Shown here: positions 28,663-36,049 of the stretch, piece by piece
Numbering within the stretch: position 1 is the stretch's first letter
How the letters are laid out: each line of letters starts with the position of its first letter
NCBI RefSeq assembly: GCF_004341515.1
Contig: NZ_SLZF01000013.1
Coordinates: 62,001 to 126,000 of the forward strand
Reading direction: 5' to 3'
DNA length: 64,000 nucleotides
Origin: Allobosea sp. BK604
GTDB lineage: Bacteria; Pseudomonadota; Alphaproteobacteria; Rhizobiales; Beijerinckiaceae
Translations under genes and position numbers: made by a program
Notes under the pieces: generated by a model
Seen by the model: the letters and a program-made list of their open reading frames with translations, nothing else
What the model was told of the DNA's origin: nothing
Database searches by the model: none

Positions 28663-29949
28663 TCACTTTCCGGCGGGCGTCGGCCCGCCGGCTTTCGGCC
28701 GTGTATGGCTCGGCGCGGATGTCGGCCGCGGCGAGAGCGGCGCCAGCGGCCGGTCGGTCCGGTATTGCCCGCGCGCGATCGCGATGAAGAGCAGGATCAC
28801 GGCGGCGAGCGTCATCAGCCACCAGGTCTGCAGCGTCGCGAAGCCGAGTGCGGCGAGGGCGAAGGCGGTGGTGTAGGCTGCCGTCACCCCGGCCGCGAGC
28901 GGGCCGGACATGGTGCCGGCCGCCCGGATCGCGAAATAGAGGCAGGCCGCGGCGCTCGCCGCGCCGACGATGCCGAGCTCGTACCAGGTCTCGAATAGCA
29001 GGGTGTTCGGCGCGTCCTGTGGCAGGCCGCCGGTCAGGCGGGCGCGCAGCACCGTGTCGAGCCCATGGCCGGTGACGAGCTGGACCGGCGAGCTGCCGAC
29101 GATATCGGCCCAGATCGCCAGCGAGCGATGCAGCTCGTCGGCGCTGCCGGGTAGCTGCGAGACAATCGGGATCAGCAGGAAGGGCAGCACGGGCGCGAAC
29201 AGCATCAGCCCGGCGATGATCAGGGCGATGATGCGCACGGCGACCGCGCGATTGGCGCTGACGGCGCCGAAGGCGACCGCGCCGCAGATCATCGCCACCG
29301 CCTCGCCATCCTCGAAGCGCGTCAGCGACAGCATGCCGACTGCCAGCGCCAGTCCCAGGGCGCTGAGGCCACGGGCACGCGACAGGAGCCAGGCCAGGGC
29401 CGGCCAGGCCATGATCAGCACGGCGCTGATGCCGCGCTCGACGCTGCTGACTTCGGCTTCCGCAGTGGGATTGCGCATCGAGCTTGCAGCCATCAGTGCG
29501 AGCGCGAACAGCGCGGCAAGCCCGGTGCCAAGTGCGACGAGGTTGAGGTTGGAGGCGCGCATGCGCTCCGGCAGCGCCGCTGCGCCACAGAAGCCGAGCA
29601 CGACCGCGAAGATCAGGTTGCCCGCCTTTTCGCTCGCGGAGAATGTGTAGGGGCTCCAGACCAGCGAGAGCACCGCCCAGCCGATCAGGCCAACCAGGAT
29701 CAGGCTCGGACGGCTGAAGACCGCCTCTTTCAGATTGCGACCGAAGCTGCCGCGTTCCTCGATCAGCGAGGAGATGATCAACAAGGCGACGCCGATCGGA
29801 GTCAGCACCACCGCAGCGCGGCGCGACACGAGCGAGGCCAGCGGCAGCACCAGCGCAAGCGTGGCGAAGCCGATGCGGCGCAGCAGCAGGGCTGCGTCCG
29901 TGGCGGGGTCGAGCGGGGCGTTGGCGTTACGGCGGATCATCGATGGCAA
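28663..29949 (-). CDS. O-antigen ligase / polymerase-like membrane protein
   Basis: Integral membrane protein of 428 residues with about ten to twelve hydrophobic segments. The N-terminal third carries LIGWAVLSLVWSPYTFSASE, the stretch typical of Wzy/WaaL-type O-antigen ligases; a periplasmic loop with GHGLDTVLRARLTGG, then PNTLLFETWYELGIVGAAS, fits the same family (the family's conserved His-containing loop). The C-terminus is Pro/Arg-rich and cytoplasmic. It would join or polymerise polysaccharide units. An ATG nine bases downstream (MIRRNAN) is an alternative start. No other polysaccharide genes are nearby. Confidence 0.75.
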   Translation of the reverse strand: MPSMIRRNANAPLDPATDAALLLRRIGFATLALVLPLASLVSRRAAVVLTPIGVALLIISSLIEERGSFGRNLKEAVFSRPSLILVGLIGWAVLSLVWSPYTFSASEKAGNLIFAVVLGFCGAAALPERMRASNLNLVALGTGLAALFALALMAASSMRNPTAEAEVSSVERGISAVLIMAWPALAWLLSRARGLSALGLALAVGMLSLTRFEDGEAVAMICGAVAFGAVSANRAVAVRIIALIIAGLMLFAPVLPFLLIPIVSQLPGSADELHRSLAIWADIVGSSPVQLVTGHGLDTVLRARLTGGLPQDAPNTLLFETWYELGIVGAASAAACLYFAIRAAGTMSGPLAAGVTAAYTTAFALAALGFATLQTWWLMTLAAVILLFIAIARGQYRTDRPLAPLSPRPTSAPSHTRPKAGGPTPAGK

Positions 29950-30139
29950 CCGGACAGGAGCTTCCGCCGGACGGTTCGCCGGAGATCAGCCCAGATCACA
30001 ATAGCTTGCGCCGGCTGCCGGGACTGTAGGTGCGGCGCAACACTGCGCCGGCAACTCGTGCGCGTTGCGAGGCGATCAAAACCGCGTGCGTCCTTAAAGC
30101 GCTATGGCAGGAAACCCGCTTTCGTGGGATGAATCGGAC

Positions 30140-30658
30140 ATGGATATGCTTGCAGCCATCGTTTATCCCTCTGGCTTCCCGATCGACGATCTCATGGCGG
30201 GGCTCGCGCGGCTGATGAAGCAGCGCGGCTTGCGGCTCGCCGGCGTGGTCCAGCACAATGAGGCCGAGTGCGAGGGGGGCGATTGCCACGCGATGTCGCT
30301 GGAAGAACTCGCCAGCGGCCGGCAATTCCCGATCAGCGAGGAGCGCGGCCCCGGTTCGGAAGGCTGTCGGCTCGATGCGAGCGGTCTCGCGGCCGCGGGC
30401 GGCGCGGTCGCCGCGTCCCTGGCCGGCGCGCCCGATCTCGTCATCCTCAACAAGTTCGGCCGCCAGGAGATGCTCGGCCAGGGGTTGCGCCAGGAGATCG
30501 CCGCCGCCGTGACCGCGGGCCTGCCGGTGCTGATCGCGGTGCGCGAGGATTTCGTCTCGGCCTGGCGCGAGTTCGCCGGCGATGATTGGGCGCGCCTGCC
30601 GCCCGAGGAAGCGGCCATCGAGGGCTGGGCCTCGGCACGCTTCGGCGTCGCGGCGTGA
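30140..30658 (+). CDS. DUF2478 family protein (formate dehydrogenase locus)
   Basis: About 172 residues. The sequence MLAAIVYPSGFPIDDLMAGL, then LARLMKQRGLRLAGVVQ, and later PDLVILNKFGRQEMLGQGLR with LPVLIAVREDF, matches the DUF2478 family as I know it. The family has a NTPase-like alpha/beta fold and is repeatedly found beside molybdenum-cofactor genes. Two Cys lie in AECEGGDCHAM. Function unproven. Starts at 30104, 30140 and 30146 are all ATG; the middle one was chosen. It opens the locus that continues with fdhD and mobA. Confidence 0.75.
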   Translation: MDMLAAIVYPSGFPIDDLMAGLARLMKQRGLRLAGVVQHNEAECEGGDCHAMSLEELASGRQFPISEERGPGSEGCRLDASGLAAAGGAVAASLAGAPDLVILNKFGRQEMLGQGLRQEIAAAVTAGLPVLIAVREDFVSAWREFAGDDWARLPPEEAAIEGWASARFGVAA

Positions 30659-30670
30659 GGCGGGCGCTCC

Positions 30671-30773
30671 AGAGCATTTTCGAGCGAAGTGGGTGCCGGT
30701 TCGCGTGAAGAAAATGCGCCAAAACAAAGAGATAGAGAATTTTCGCGATTCGGAGAAGCGCGGAAATACGCTA
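30671..30773 (+). repeat. Dispersed ~103-bp double-hairpin repeat, copy 3
   Basis: Same order of blocks as the copies at 19343 and 20243, same orientation, with small changes (for example GCGCC for GCGTC and a degraded right end, GGAAATACGCTAG). It lies 12 bases after the DUF2478 stop and covers the region in which a longer, spurious fdhD reading frame could start. Confidence 0.85.
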
Positions 30774-30784
30774 GGCACGATGCC

Positions 30785-31696
30785 GTGGCGCAGGATCTGA
30801 GTTTCCTCGACGATTACCTGGTGCGGCCGGACCCCGCCGCGCCGCGTCTCGGCGCGACCGTGCATGGCATCGACCAGACCGGTGCGCCGGTGGAGACCCG
30901 CGTCGTCACCGAGCGCGCCCTGACGCTCTATCTGAACGCCCAGGAGATCGTCACGATGATGACGATCGGCGACCATCCCGATTATCTCGCCCTCGGCTAT
31001 CTGCTCAACCAGAACATGCTGAAGCGCGGCGATATCGTCACCGGCATCGACTATGACGAGGAACTCGAGGTCGTCGTCGTGCGCACGCCGGAGCGCAGCA
31101 ATTTCGAGGCCAAGCTCAAGAAGAAGACGCTGACCTCCGGCTGCGCCCAGGGCACCGCCTTCGGCGACCTTATGGAGGCGATCGACGAGATCGAGCTGCC
31201 CAGGGCCGAGTTGCGCACCAGCTGGCTCTATGCGCTGACCAGGAAGATCAACACCACGCCCTCGCTCTATCTCGAAGCCGGCGCGATCCATGGCTGCGTG
31301 CTCTGCGCGCGCGACCGGCCGCTGGTCTACATGGAGGATGTCGGCCGCCACAACGCCGTCGACAAGGTCGCCGGCTGGATGTTCCAGCACGATGTCGATC
31401 CGTCCGGCATGATCTTCTACACCACCGGCCGCCTGACCTCGGAGATGGTGATCAAGACGGTGCGAATGGGCATTCCAGTGCTGGTCTCGCGCTCTGGCTT
31501 CACCGAATGGGGTGTCGAGCTGGCGCGCAAGGCGGGGCTCACCCTGATCGGCCGCGCCCGCGGCAAGCGCTTCGTCGCGCTAGCCGGCGAGGACAGGATC
31601 GTCTTCGACCAGGATGTCGATCTGGTCGAGGACGAGGGCGGCAAGCATCGCCGCAAGGGGGAGGGGGCGATGAATGAGCGTGCTGAAATCCGATAG
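30785..31696 (+). CDS. fdhD: Formate dehydrogenase accessory sulfurtransferase FdhD
   Basis: Cytoplasmic protein of about 303 residues that passes sulfur from a cysteine desulfurase to the molybdenum cofactor of formate dehydrogenase. Family motifs are TVVTE-like RVVTERALTLYLNAQEIVTM, GDHPDYLALGYLLNQ, MEDVGRHNAVDKVAGW and FYTTGRLTSEMV. The GTG start was chosen because the open frame upstream of it runs through a dispersed repeat. The sulfur-carrying CxxC of E. coli FdhD is not evident: the equivalent place reads TSGCAQGTAFG, with one Cys, while another pair occurs in HGCVLCARD. The gene tail overlaps the next open frame. Confidence 0.9.
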   Translation: MAQDLSFLDDYLVRPDPAAPRLGATVHGIDQTGAPVETRVVTERALTLYLNAQEIVTMMTIGDHPDYLALGYLLNQNMLKRGDIVTGIDYDEELEVVVVRTPERSNFEAKLKKKTLTSGCAQGTAFGDLMEAIDEIELPRAELRTSWLYALTRKINTTPSLYLEAGAIHGCVLCARDRPLVYMEDVGRHNAVDKVAGWMFQHDVDPSGMIFYTTGRLTSEMVIKTVRMGIPVLVSRSGFTEWGVELARKAGLTLIGRARGKRFVALAGEDRIVFDQDVDLVEDEGGKHRRKGEGAMNERAEIR

Positions 31697-32222
31697 CAGC
31701 ATGCCATGGTCCCCGGCGCATCTGCTTGCTCAGGGTGAAACTGCGATCTGGTGGGCGCGCCCCGCCCCGGAGCACTATGCCTTTCATAAGACTTGGGGGC
31801 TCGCCCTTGTCGGTTCGGTCTGCGCGGTGCTTGCCGGGCTCGCGTTCGCTTCGACCCTTAAGCAGGGGTTTCGTTGGGAGGCGGTACCGGGCTTGGGGTT
31901 TGCTGGCGGCTTTCTTGTCGTTGGCGCTTTGGGACCTGCTTGGGCCATCCGTCGATATTTTGGCGAGGCAAAGACGATCACCTACCTCATGACCGACAGG
32001 CGCGCGATCATCGATAAGCCGCCGGCCATCATCAGTATGCTGTGGTCTGCCGTGACGTTTGTCGAGCTGGATATCGTATCGGACAGACACGGCAACGTGC
32101 TCTTCTATGAATATGAAGTCGATGGAGAGGGGGGGCCGGCGCGGGTTCGCGACGGCTTCATTGGCATCACCAATGCAGATGCCGTCGCACGCGAGATGCG
32201 TCGCCTGCAGGCGGCCGCATGA
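31674..32222 (+). CDS. Hypothetical membrane protein, possibly PH-like domain
   Basis: A 182-residue protein I do not recognise with confidence. Two hydrophobic segments (ALVGSVCAVLAGLAFA and LGFAGGFLVVGALGPAWAI) are followed by TITYLMTDRRAIIDK and a ~100-residue soluble tail, a layout reminiscent of small bacterial PH-domain membrane proteins. It overlaps the fdhD end by 23 bases (an ATG at 31701 would remove this) and is overlapped four bases by mobA. Codon choice is less G/C-rich at third positions than in its neighbours (many CTT, GTT, TTT, GGG), suggesting a different history. Confidence 0.65.
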   Translation: MSVLKSDSSMPWSPAHLLAQGETAIWWARPAPEHYAFHKTWGLALVGSVCAVLAGLAFASTLKQGFRWEAVPGLGFAGGFLVVGALGPAWAIRRYFGEAKTITYLMTDRRAIIDKPPAIISMLWSAVTFVELDIVSDRHGNVLFYEYEVDGEGGPARVRDGFIGITNADAVAREMRRLQAAA

Positions 32223-32842
32223 GCGCCCCCCCGACACTCGGCTTGCTGCTCGCCGGCGGCCTCGCCCGCCGCATGGGCGGCGGCGACAAGCCGCTGAAGC
32301 AGATCGGCGGCCGCAGCATCCTCTCGCATGTGGTCGCGCGCCTCGGCCCGCAATGCGACAGCCTGCTGCTCAATGCCAATGGCGATCCCGGCCGCTTCGC
32401 CGCCTATGGCCTGCCTGTCATAGCCGATAGCGTGCCGGATTTCGCCGGGCCGCTTGCCGGTATCCTGGCCGGGCTCGACTGGCTCGCTGAGAACCGCTCC
32501 GACTTGTCCTGGCTCGTCAGCATAGCCGCCGATACGCCCTTCATCCCGCGCGATCTCGTCTCGCGATTGCACGCCGCGCGCGCCGCGGCCGACGTCCCGC
32601 TCGCCTGCGCCGCCTCCGGTGGCTGGACGCATCCTGTCATTGGCCTTTGGCCGGTCGCACTGCGCGAGGATCTGCGCCATGCGCTGACGGTCGAGGACGA
32701 GCGCAAGATCGACCGTTGGACTGCCCGCCATGGCGTGGCGCAAGTGGAATGGCCGGTCGATCCGGTCGATCCCTTCTTCAACGCCAACAGGCCCGACGAC
32801 CTCAACGAGGCCGCGCGCCTCTACGACCTCTTGCGGGATTGA
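32219..32842 (+). CDS. mobA: Molybdenum cofactor guanylyltransferase
   Basis: Nucleotidyltransferase of 207 residues that attaches GMP from GTP to molybdopterin to form the bis-MGD precursor used by formate dehydrogenase. The GTP-binding signature LLAGGLARRMGGGDKPLKQI occupies residues 9-28, LLNANGDPGRFAAYGLPVI and SIAADTPFIPRDLVSRL (metal-binding Asp) follow, and the C-terminus has FFNANRPDDLNEAARL. Its ATG overlaps the preceding stop. The requirement for MGD by the catalytic subunit encoded 12 kb downstream explains its presence. Confidence 0.93.
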   Translation: MSAPPTLGLLLAGGLARRMGGGDKPLKQIGGRSILSHVVARLGPQCDSLLLNANGDPGRFAAYGLPVIADSVPDFAGPLAGILAGLDWLAENRSDLSWLVSIAADTPFIPRDLVSRLHAARAAADVPLACAASGGWTHPVIGLWPVALREDLRHALTVEDERKIDRWTARHGVAQVEWPVDPVDPFFNANRPDDLNEAARLYDLLRD

Positions 32843-32913
32843 ACGCGGCCCGGCCGCTCGCTATCTCTCGATTGTATAAGAACAGCTTATCAGCCTGCGC
32901 CTGGGGGAAGGCC

Positions 32914-33036
32914 ATGAAATCCTTCATCATCGCCGTGATCTTCGCTGCCGCTGCCGCCTATGGTGCGAGCCTGGTGCTCGACCATTATCAGCGCCCGGTC
33001 GACGTCGCCTTTGCGAGCAGCGGCGTCAGGCTCTGA
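32914..33036 (+). CDS. Small 40-residue membrane/secreted protein
   Basis: A tiny gene preceded by GGGGAAGG at good spacing. The product starts MKSFIIAVIFAAAAAYGASL and ends with DHYQRPVDVAFASSGVRL. The N-terminus is a single hydrophobic helix or uncleaved signal anchor. I believe similar tiny proteins occur widely in Hyphomicrobiales, without known function. It has its own short leader region 71 bases after mobA. Confidence 0.6.
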   Translation: MKSFIIAVIFAAAAAYGASLVLDHYQRPVDVAFASSGVRL

Positions 33037-33081
33037 CGCGCGAGAGCCGGGTCCGATCAGATCGGCGCGTGCTCTGGCGTC
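33035..33081. terminator. Hairpin filling the gap between convergent genes
   Basis: Stem segments GACGC/GCGTC (33035/33077) and AGAGC/GCTCT (33043/33071), plus an inner CCGATC-A-GATCGG dyad, span the 45 bases between the stops of the small protein and the SRPBCC gene. A bidirectional terminator is the simplest reading; there is no T-run. Confidence 0.35.
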
Positions 33082-33483
33082 TCAGCCCTCCAGCAGCGCC
33101 TTGAGACGCCTGAGATCGCTCGTGATCCAGTCCGCGTCGCGGGCGAAATCGTCGTCGCTCATCTCCGGCCGCCTGTAGAGCGTGAACACCACTTCGCTGC
33201 CGCCGCCATTGGCGACGGCGCGCATCGGGTTGTGCATCGCCGCGCCCGATTCCGGGATCACCGCATGGTCGAGCACGCCATAGGGGTTTGGCTCGCTGAA
33301 CAGCACGCGCATCTTGCCCATCGGCGTCTGCGCCATGAAGGTCATGCCTTCGATGTGCTCGAAGCCGTGGCCGAGCCCCTCCGCCCATTTCGGGAAATTG
33401 CGCGGTTCGGCCAGGAAGCCGTAGACCTCCTCGATCGGCCGATCGATCGAGATGCCGAGATGGCGCGCTGTCTGGACGGACAT
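33082..33483 (-). CDS. SRPBCC family protein (polyketide cyclase/dehydrase-like)
   Basis: A 133-residue START-like protein: ISIDRPIEEVYGFLAEPRNF, then PKWAEGLGHGFEH, then VVFTLYRRPEMSDDDFARDA match the SRPBCC fold pattern of an N-terminal strand, an EVYxFL helix and a long C-terminal helix. Such proteins bind hydrophobic ligands in a cavity; the ligand here is unknown. It is on the opposite strand to the surrounding formate genes and so probably not part of that system. Confidence 0.75.
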   Translation of the reverse strand: MSVQTARHLGISIDRPIEEVYGFLAEPRNFPKWAEGLGHGFEHIEGMTFMAQTPMGKMRVLFSEPNPYGVLDHAVIPESGAAMHNPMRAVANGGGSEVVFTLYRRPEMSDDDFARDADWITSDLRRLKALLEG

Positions 33484-33614
33484 GGGAACCTCCCCTGTAG
33501 TCTCGACATGAACATATCATGAACATTGGCGGACTCAAGCCGCGCTGCACTGTCATCCTGTTGTCGTCTAAACGCCTGTGAGTAGCGCCGGTTGCCGAGT
33601 GGGAAGCGCGCAGG

Positions 33615-34244
33615 ATGTTCGACGATACCCAGGTCAGATCGAAGGTCCTGCAGATCGGGCTCTATAGCGCGGTGCTGATCGCCGTGCTTGTCGGGCTCGC
33701 CTTCCTCCTGCCCTGGTTGTTTTCGCTGTTCGAGGCACCGCCCAAGCCGTTGCCGGCCCCGGTCGCGCGCATCGAGACGCCGGCTCCCGCACCGAAAATC
33801 GGGCAGCTCGAGCGGATCAGGGCGGCGCTCGCGCCCGAGATCTCGGCCGGCAGCATTACGGTCGATCCCTTCGGCGGCTGGATTGCCATTCGCGTCGGCA
33901 ACCTGATCACCTTCGATTCCGGCCAGGCCAATGTGCTCTCCGGCTTCGTGCCGGTCGGCCGCCGCATCGCCGAGATCATCGAGAAGGAGAAGGGTCCCGT
34001 CCGCATCGTCGGCCATACCGACAATCAGGCGTTGGGCGGCGGTGGTGCCTTCAAGGACAATGACGCGCTCTCGGTCGCCCGCGCCAAGGCGGTGGCGACC
34101 CTGCTGCAGGGCGCGCTGACCGACGCGAGCCGCATCAGCACCGAGGGCCGCGGCTCGAACGAGCCGATCGGCGATAATGCGACGGCGGATGGACGCGCCA
34201 AGAACCGGCGCGTGGAAATCCTGATCACCCGCGCCGCGGAGTGA
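33615..34244 (+). CDS. OmpA-family protein with N-terminal membrane anchor
   Basis: A 209-residue protein. One hydrophobic segment (IGLYSAVLIAVLVGLAFLLP) near the N-terminus is followed by a Pro-rich linker and an OmpA/MotB peptidoglycan-binding domain (IRIVGHTDNQ-like VRIVGHTDNQ, LSVARAKAVATLL, GRAKNRRVEILI). The region ITVDPFGGWIAIRVGNLITF before it resembles the extended C-terminus of type VI secretion TssL, but no other T6SS gene is nearby. Likely role: anchoring the inner membrane to peptidoglycan. Confidence 0.78.
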   Translation: MFDDTQVRSKVLQIGLYSAVLIAVLVGLAFLLPWLFSLFEAPPKPLPAPVARIETPAPAPKIGQLERIRAALAPEISAGSITVDPFGGWIAIRVGNLITFDSGQANVLSGFVPVGRRIAEIIEKEKGPVRIVGHTDNQALGGGGAFKDNDALSVARAKAVATLLQGALTDASRISTEGRGSNEPIGDNATADGRAKNRRVEILITRAAE

Positions 34245-34256
34245 CGCCGTCCTTCC

Positions 34257-34379
34257 CGTCATTGCGCGGAGCGTAGCGACGAAGCAATCCAGGAGGGCGC
34301 CCGGTTTTCCCTGGAATGCTCGCGGAGCCTGTACACGGGCCCGCCGAAGGCAAGACCCGGCTCCTCGGCATAACCGAGG
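34257..34379. repeat. Dispersed palindromic repeat, family B, copy 1
   Basis: It starts CGTCATTGCGCGGAGC, contains ACGAAGCAATCCA and then AGCCTGTACACGGGC, and CCGAAGGCAAGACCCGG. It is clearly homologous in block order to the copy at 41867. It fills the gap between the OmpA-like gene and the convergent mrp gene. The right end has decayed relative to the 41867 copy. Confidence 0.7.
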
Positions 34380-34380
34380 C

Positions 34381-35523
34381 CTACTCGATGACGATGCGCG
34401 GCGCGGCCCGGACCGTGCCGCCCTGCAGGCCGGCCTGTACCTGCCGCGCGATCATCAGATAGGCCTTGGCATGGGCGCTGTCGGGATCGCTCGCCACGAT
34501 CGGCCTGCCTCCATCCGAGGTCTCGCGGATCGGCATCGCCAGCGGCACCTCGCCGAGGAAGGGCACGCCGAGCCGCTCGGCCTCGTGCCTTGCCCCGCCA
34601 TGGGCGAAGATGTCGGAGCGGTGGCCGCATTCCGGGCAGATGAAATAGCTCATGTTCTCGACGATGCCGAGAATGGGAACCTCGACCTTCCTGAACATGG
34701 CGACGCCGCGACGCGCGTCGAGCAGGGCGAGGTCCTGCGGCGTCGAGACGATGACGGCGCCGGCGAGCGGCGTCTGCTGCGCCATGGTGAGCTGGGCGTC
34801 GCCGGTGCCGGGCGGCATGTCGACGACGAGCACGTCGAGCTCGCCCCAGGCGACCTCGCGCAGCATCTGGGTGATGGCCGATATCACCATCGGCCCGCGC
34901 CAGATCATCGGCGTCTCCTCGTCGATCAGGAAGCCGATCGACATGATCTTCAGGCCATAGGCCTCCATCGGCGCGAGCGTGCGGCCCTGCACCAGCCGCG
35001 GCTTGCCGGTGATGCCGAAGATCTTCGGAACGGAGGGACCGTAGATATCGGCATCGAGCACGCCGACCTTGAGGCCGAGCGTTGCCAGCGCCACGGCGAG
35101 ATTGGCCGTGGTGGTCGATTTGCCGACGCCGCCCTTGCCGCTGGCCACCGCGATGATCTGCTTCACGCCGGGGATGCCGGCCGGCTTCGGCGGCGCGCCG
35201 CCGGGGCCGTGGGCGTGACCGCCATGGGCCTGCTGGCGCGCCTGCATGGCCGGGGAGGGCGCGCCGCGCGAGGGCGCCTTTTCGGCGGTGAGTCCCACGA
35301 GCACCTGCGTCACGCCTGGAATGCCGCTGACCGCGCTCTCCGCCGCCTTGCGCACCGGCTCCATCGCATTGGCCTCTGTCGGGTCGATGCCGATGGCGAA
35401 GATCACCTTGCCGCCATCGATCAGGATATTGGCGACGCGGCCGGAGGCGGTGAGCGATTGCCCGCTCGCCGGCAGCTTCACCAGTTCGAGCGCGCGCAGG
35501 ATGTCGGCTTGGGTCACGGCCAC
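34381..35523 (-). CDS. mrp: Mrp/NBP35 family FeS-cluster carrier ATPase
   Basis: Cytoplasmic ATPase of 380 residues that assembles or carries FeS clusters (ApbC/Mrp). The N-terminal MIP18-like DUF59 domain covers residues ~1-80, a His/Gly/Pro-rich linker (HGGHAHGPGGAPPKPAG) follows, and the deviant Walker A GKGGVGKS is at 129-136. The cluster-binding CxxC is in SYFICPECGHRSDIF, and PPGTGDAQLTM is the family switch motif. Located between fdhD/mobA and the FeS-rich formate dehydrogenase genes, it may help supply their clusters, although Mrp is also a housekeeping protein. Confidence 0.93.
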   Translation of the reverse strand: MAVTQADILRALELVKLPASGQSLTASGRVANILIDGGKVIFAIGIDPTEANAMEPVRKAAESAVSGIPGVTQVLVGLTAEKAPSRGAPSPAMQARQQAHGGHAHGPGGAPPKPAGIPGVKQIIAVASGKGGVGKSTTTANLAVALATLGLKVGVLDADIYGPSVPKIFGITGKPRLVQGRTLAPMEAYGLKIMSIGFLIDEETPMIWRGPMVISAITQMLREVAWGELDVLVVDMPPGTGDAQLTMAQQTPLAGAVIVSTPQDLALLDARRGVAMFRKVEVPILGIVENMSYFICPECGHRSDIFAHGGARHEAERLGVPFLGEVPLAMPIRETSDGGRPIVASDPDSAHAKAYLMIARQVQAGLQGGTVRAAPRIVIE

Positions 35524-35548
35524 GGCGGAATGCTCCAGTCGGCGCAGC

Positions 35549-35779
35549 TCAGGCTGCCGCCTTGCGAATATGGAAGATCAGCAGCTCGCCCTCGCTCTTG
35601 CTGAGCTCGATGGCGTCGCCGGTCTCGCGCATCAGGTTCGGGATGTCGATCGCCGCCATCGGGTCGGTGCACTCGACCACGAACAGCGCGCCGGCCTCGG
35701 CTCCCTTCAGCGCCTTGCGCACGCGCAGGGCCGGCAGAGGGCATTTCAAGCCACGCAGATTGAGCGGAATCGAGGTCAT
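35549..35779 (-). CDS. TusA-family sulfurtransferase
   Basis: A 76-residue sulfur carrier. The active-site Cys13 sits in LNLRGLKCPLPALRVRKAL, the standard TusA motif, and the C-terminal strand is ELLIFHIRKAAA. The start was placed at MTSIPLNL; the frame continues upstream without conservation. TusA-like proteins hand persulfide sulfur to partners such as FdhD or molybdopterin synthesis enzymes, which fits its place in a formate dehydrogenase locus. It is upstream of mrp on the same strand, 25 bases away, so probably co-transcribed. Confidence 0.88.
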   Translation of the reverse strand: MTSIPLNLRGLKCPLPALRVRKALKGAEAGALFVVECTDPMAAIDIPNLMRETGDAIELSKSEGELLIFHIRKAAA

Positions 35780-35843
35780 GAACGGCGCCTGTCGCAGATG
35801 CTGCGTTTCATATGATGGCTTTTTGTGCCGGGGCAACACCGCG

Positions 35844-36007
35844 CCTTCCCTTCCCCCTTGCGGGAGAAGGTGGCGCGTAGCGCCGGATGAGGGGCCGCGC
35901 TGCGCTTTCTACGTCCAGGCATGCCGGGCACCGACGCTATAATCGTGACGCGACCCCTCATCCGTCAGCGCTGCGCGCTGCCACCTTCTCCCCCAGGGGG
36001 AGAAGGA
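35844..36007. repeat. Long inverted repeat built from two facing copies of an intergenic repeat
   Basis: The left arm reads GAGAAGGTGGCGCG...CGGATGAGGGG (within 35844-35895) and the right arm the reverse, CCCCTCATCCG...CCACCTTCTCCC (35954-36007), separated by ~60 bases. The arms are 40-50 bases of imperfect complementarity and could form a long hairpin or act as a bidirectional terminator/promoter separator between the divergent tusA and WD40-cytochrome genes. Confidence 0.75.
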
Positions 36008-36049
36008 TTTGCGCCTTGCCTCCGCCGCATCCTCGTCGATGATCAGGCC

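Noticed and set aside
30689..30784. N-terminal extension of FdhD from an upstream ATG
   Set aside because: These 32 codons come from the dispersed repeat, which also occurs in non-coding places at 19343 and 20243.
33615..34244. Type VI secretion TssL
   Set aside because: Only the OmpA-like half and the strand before it resemble TssL; no DotU domain and no other T6SS gene are present.
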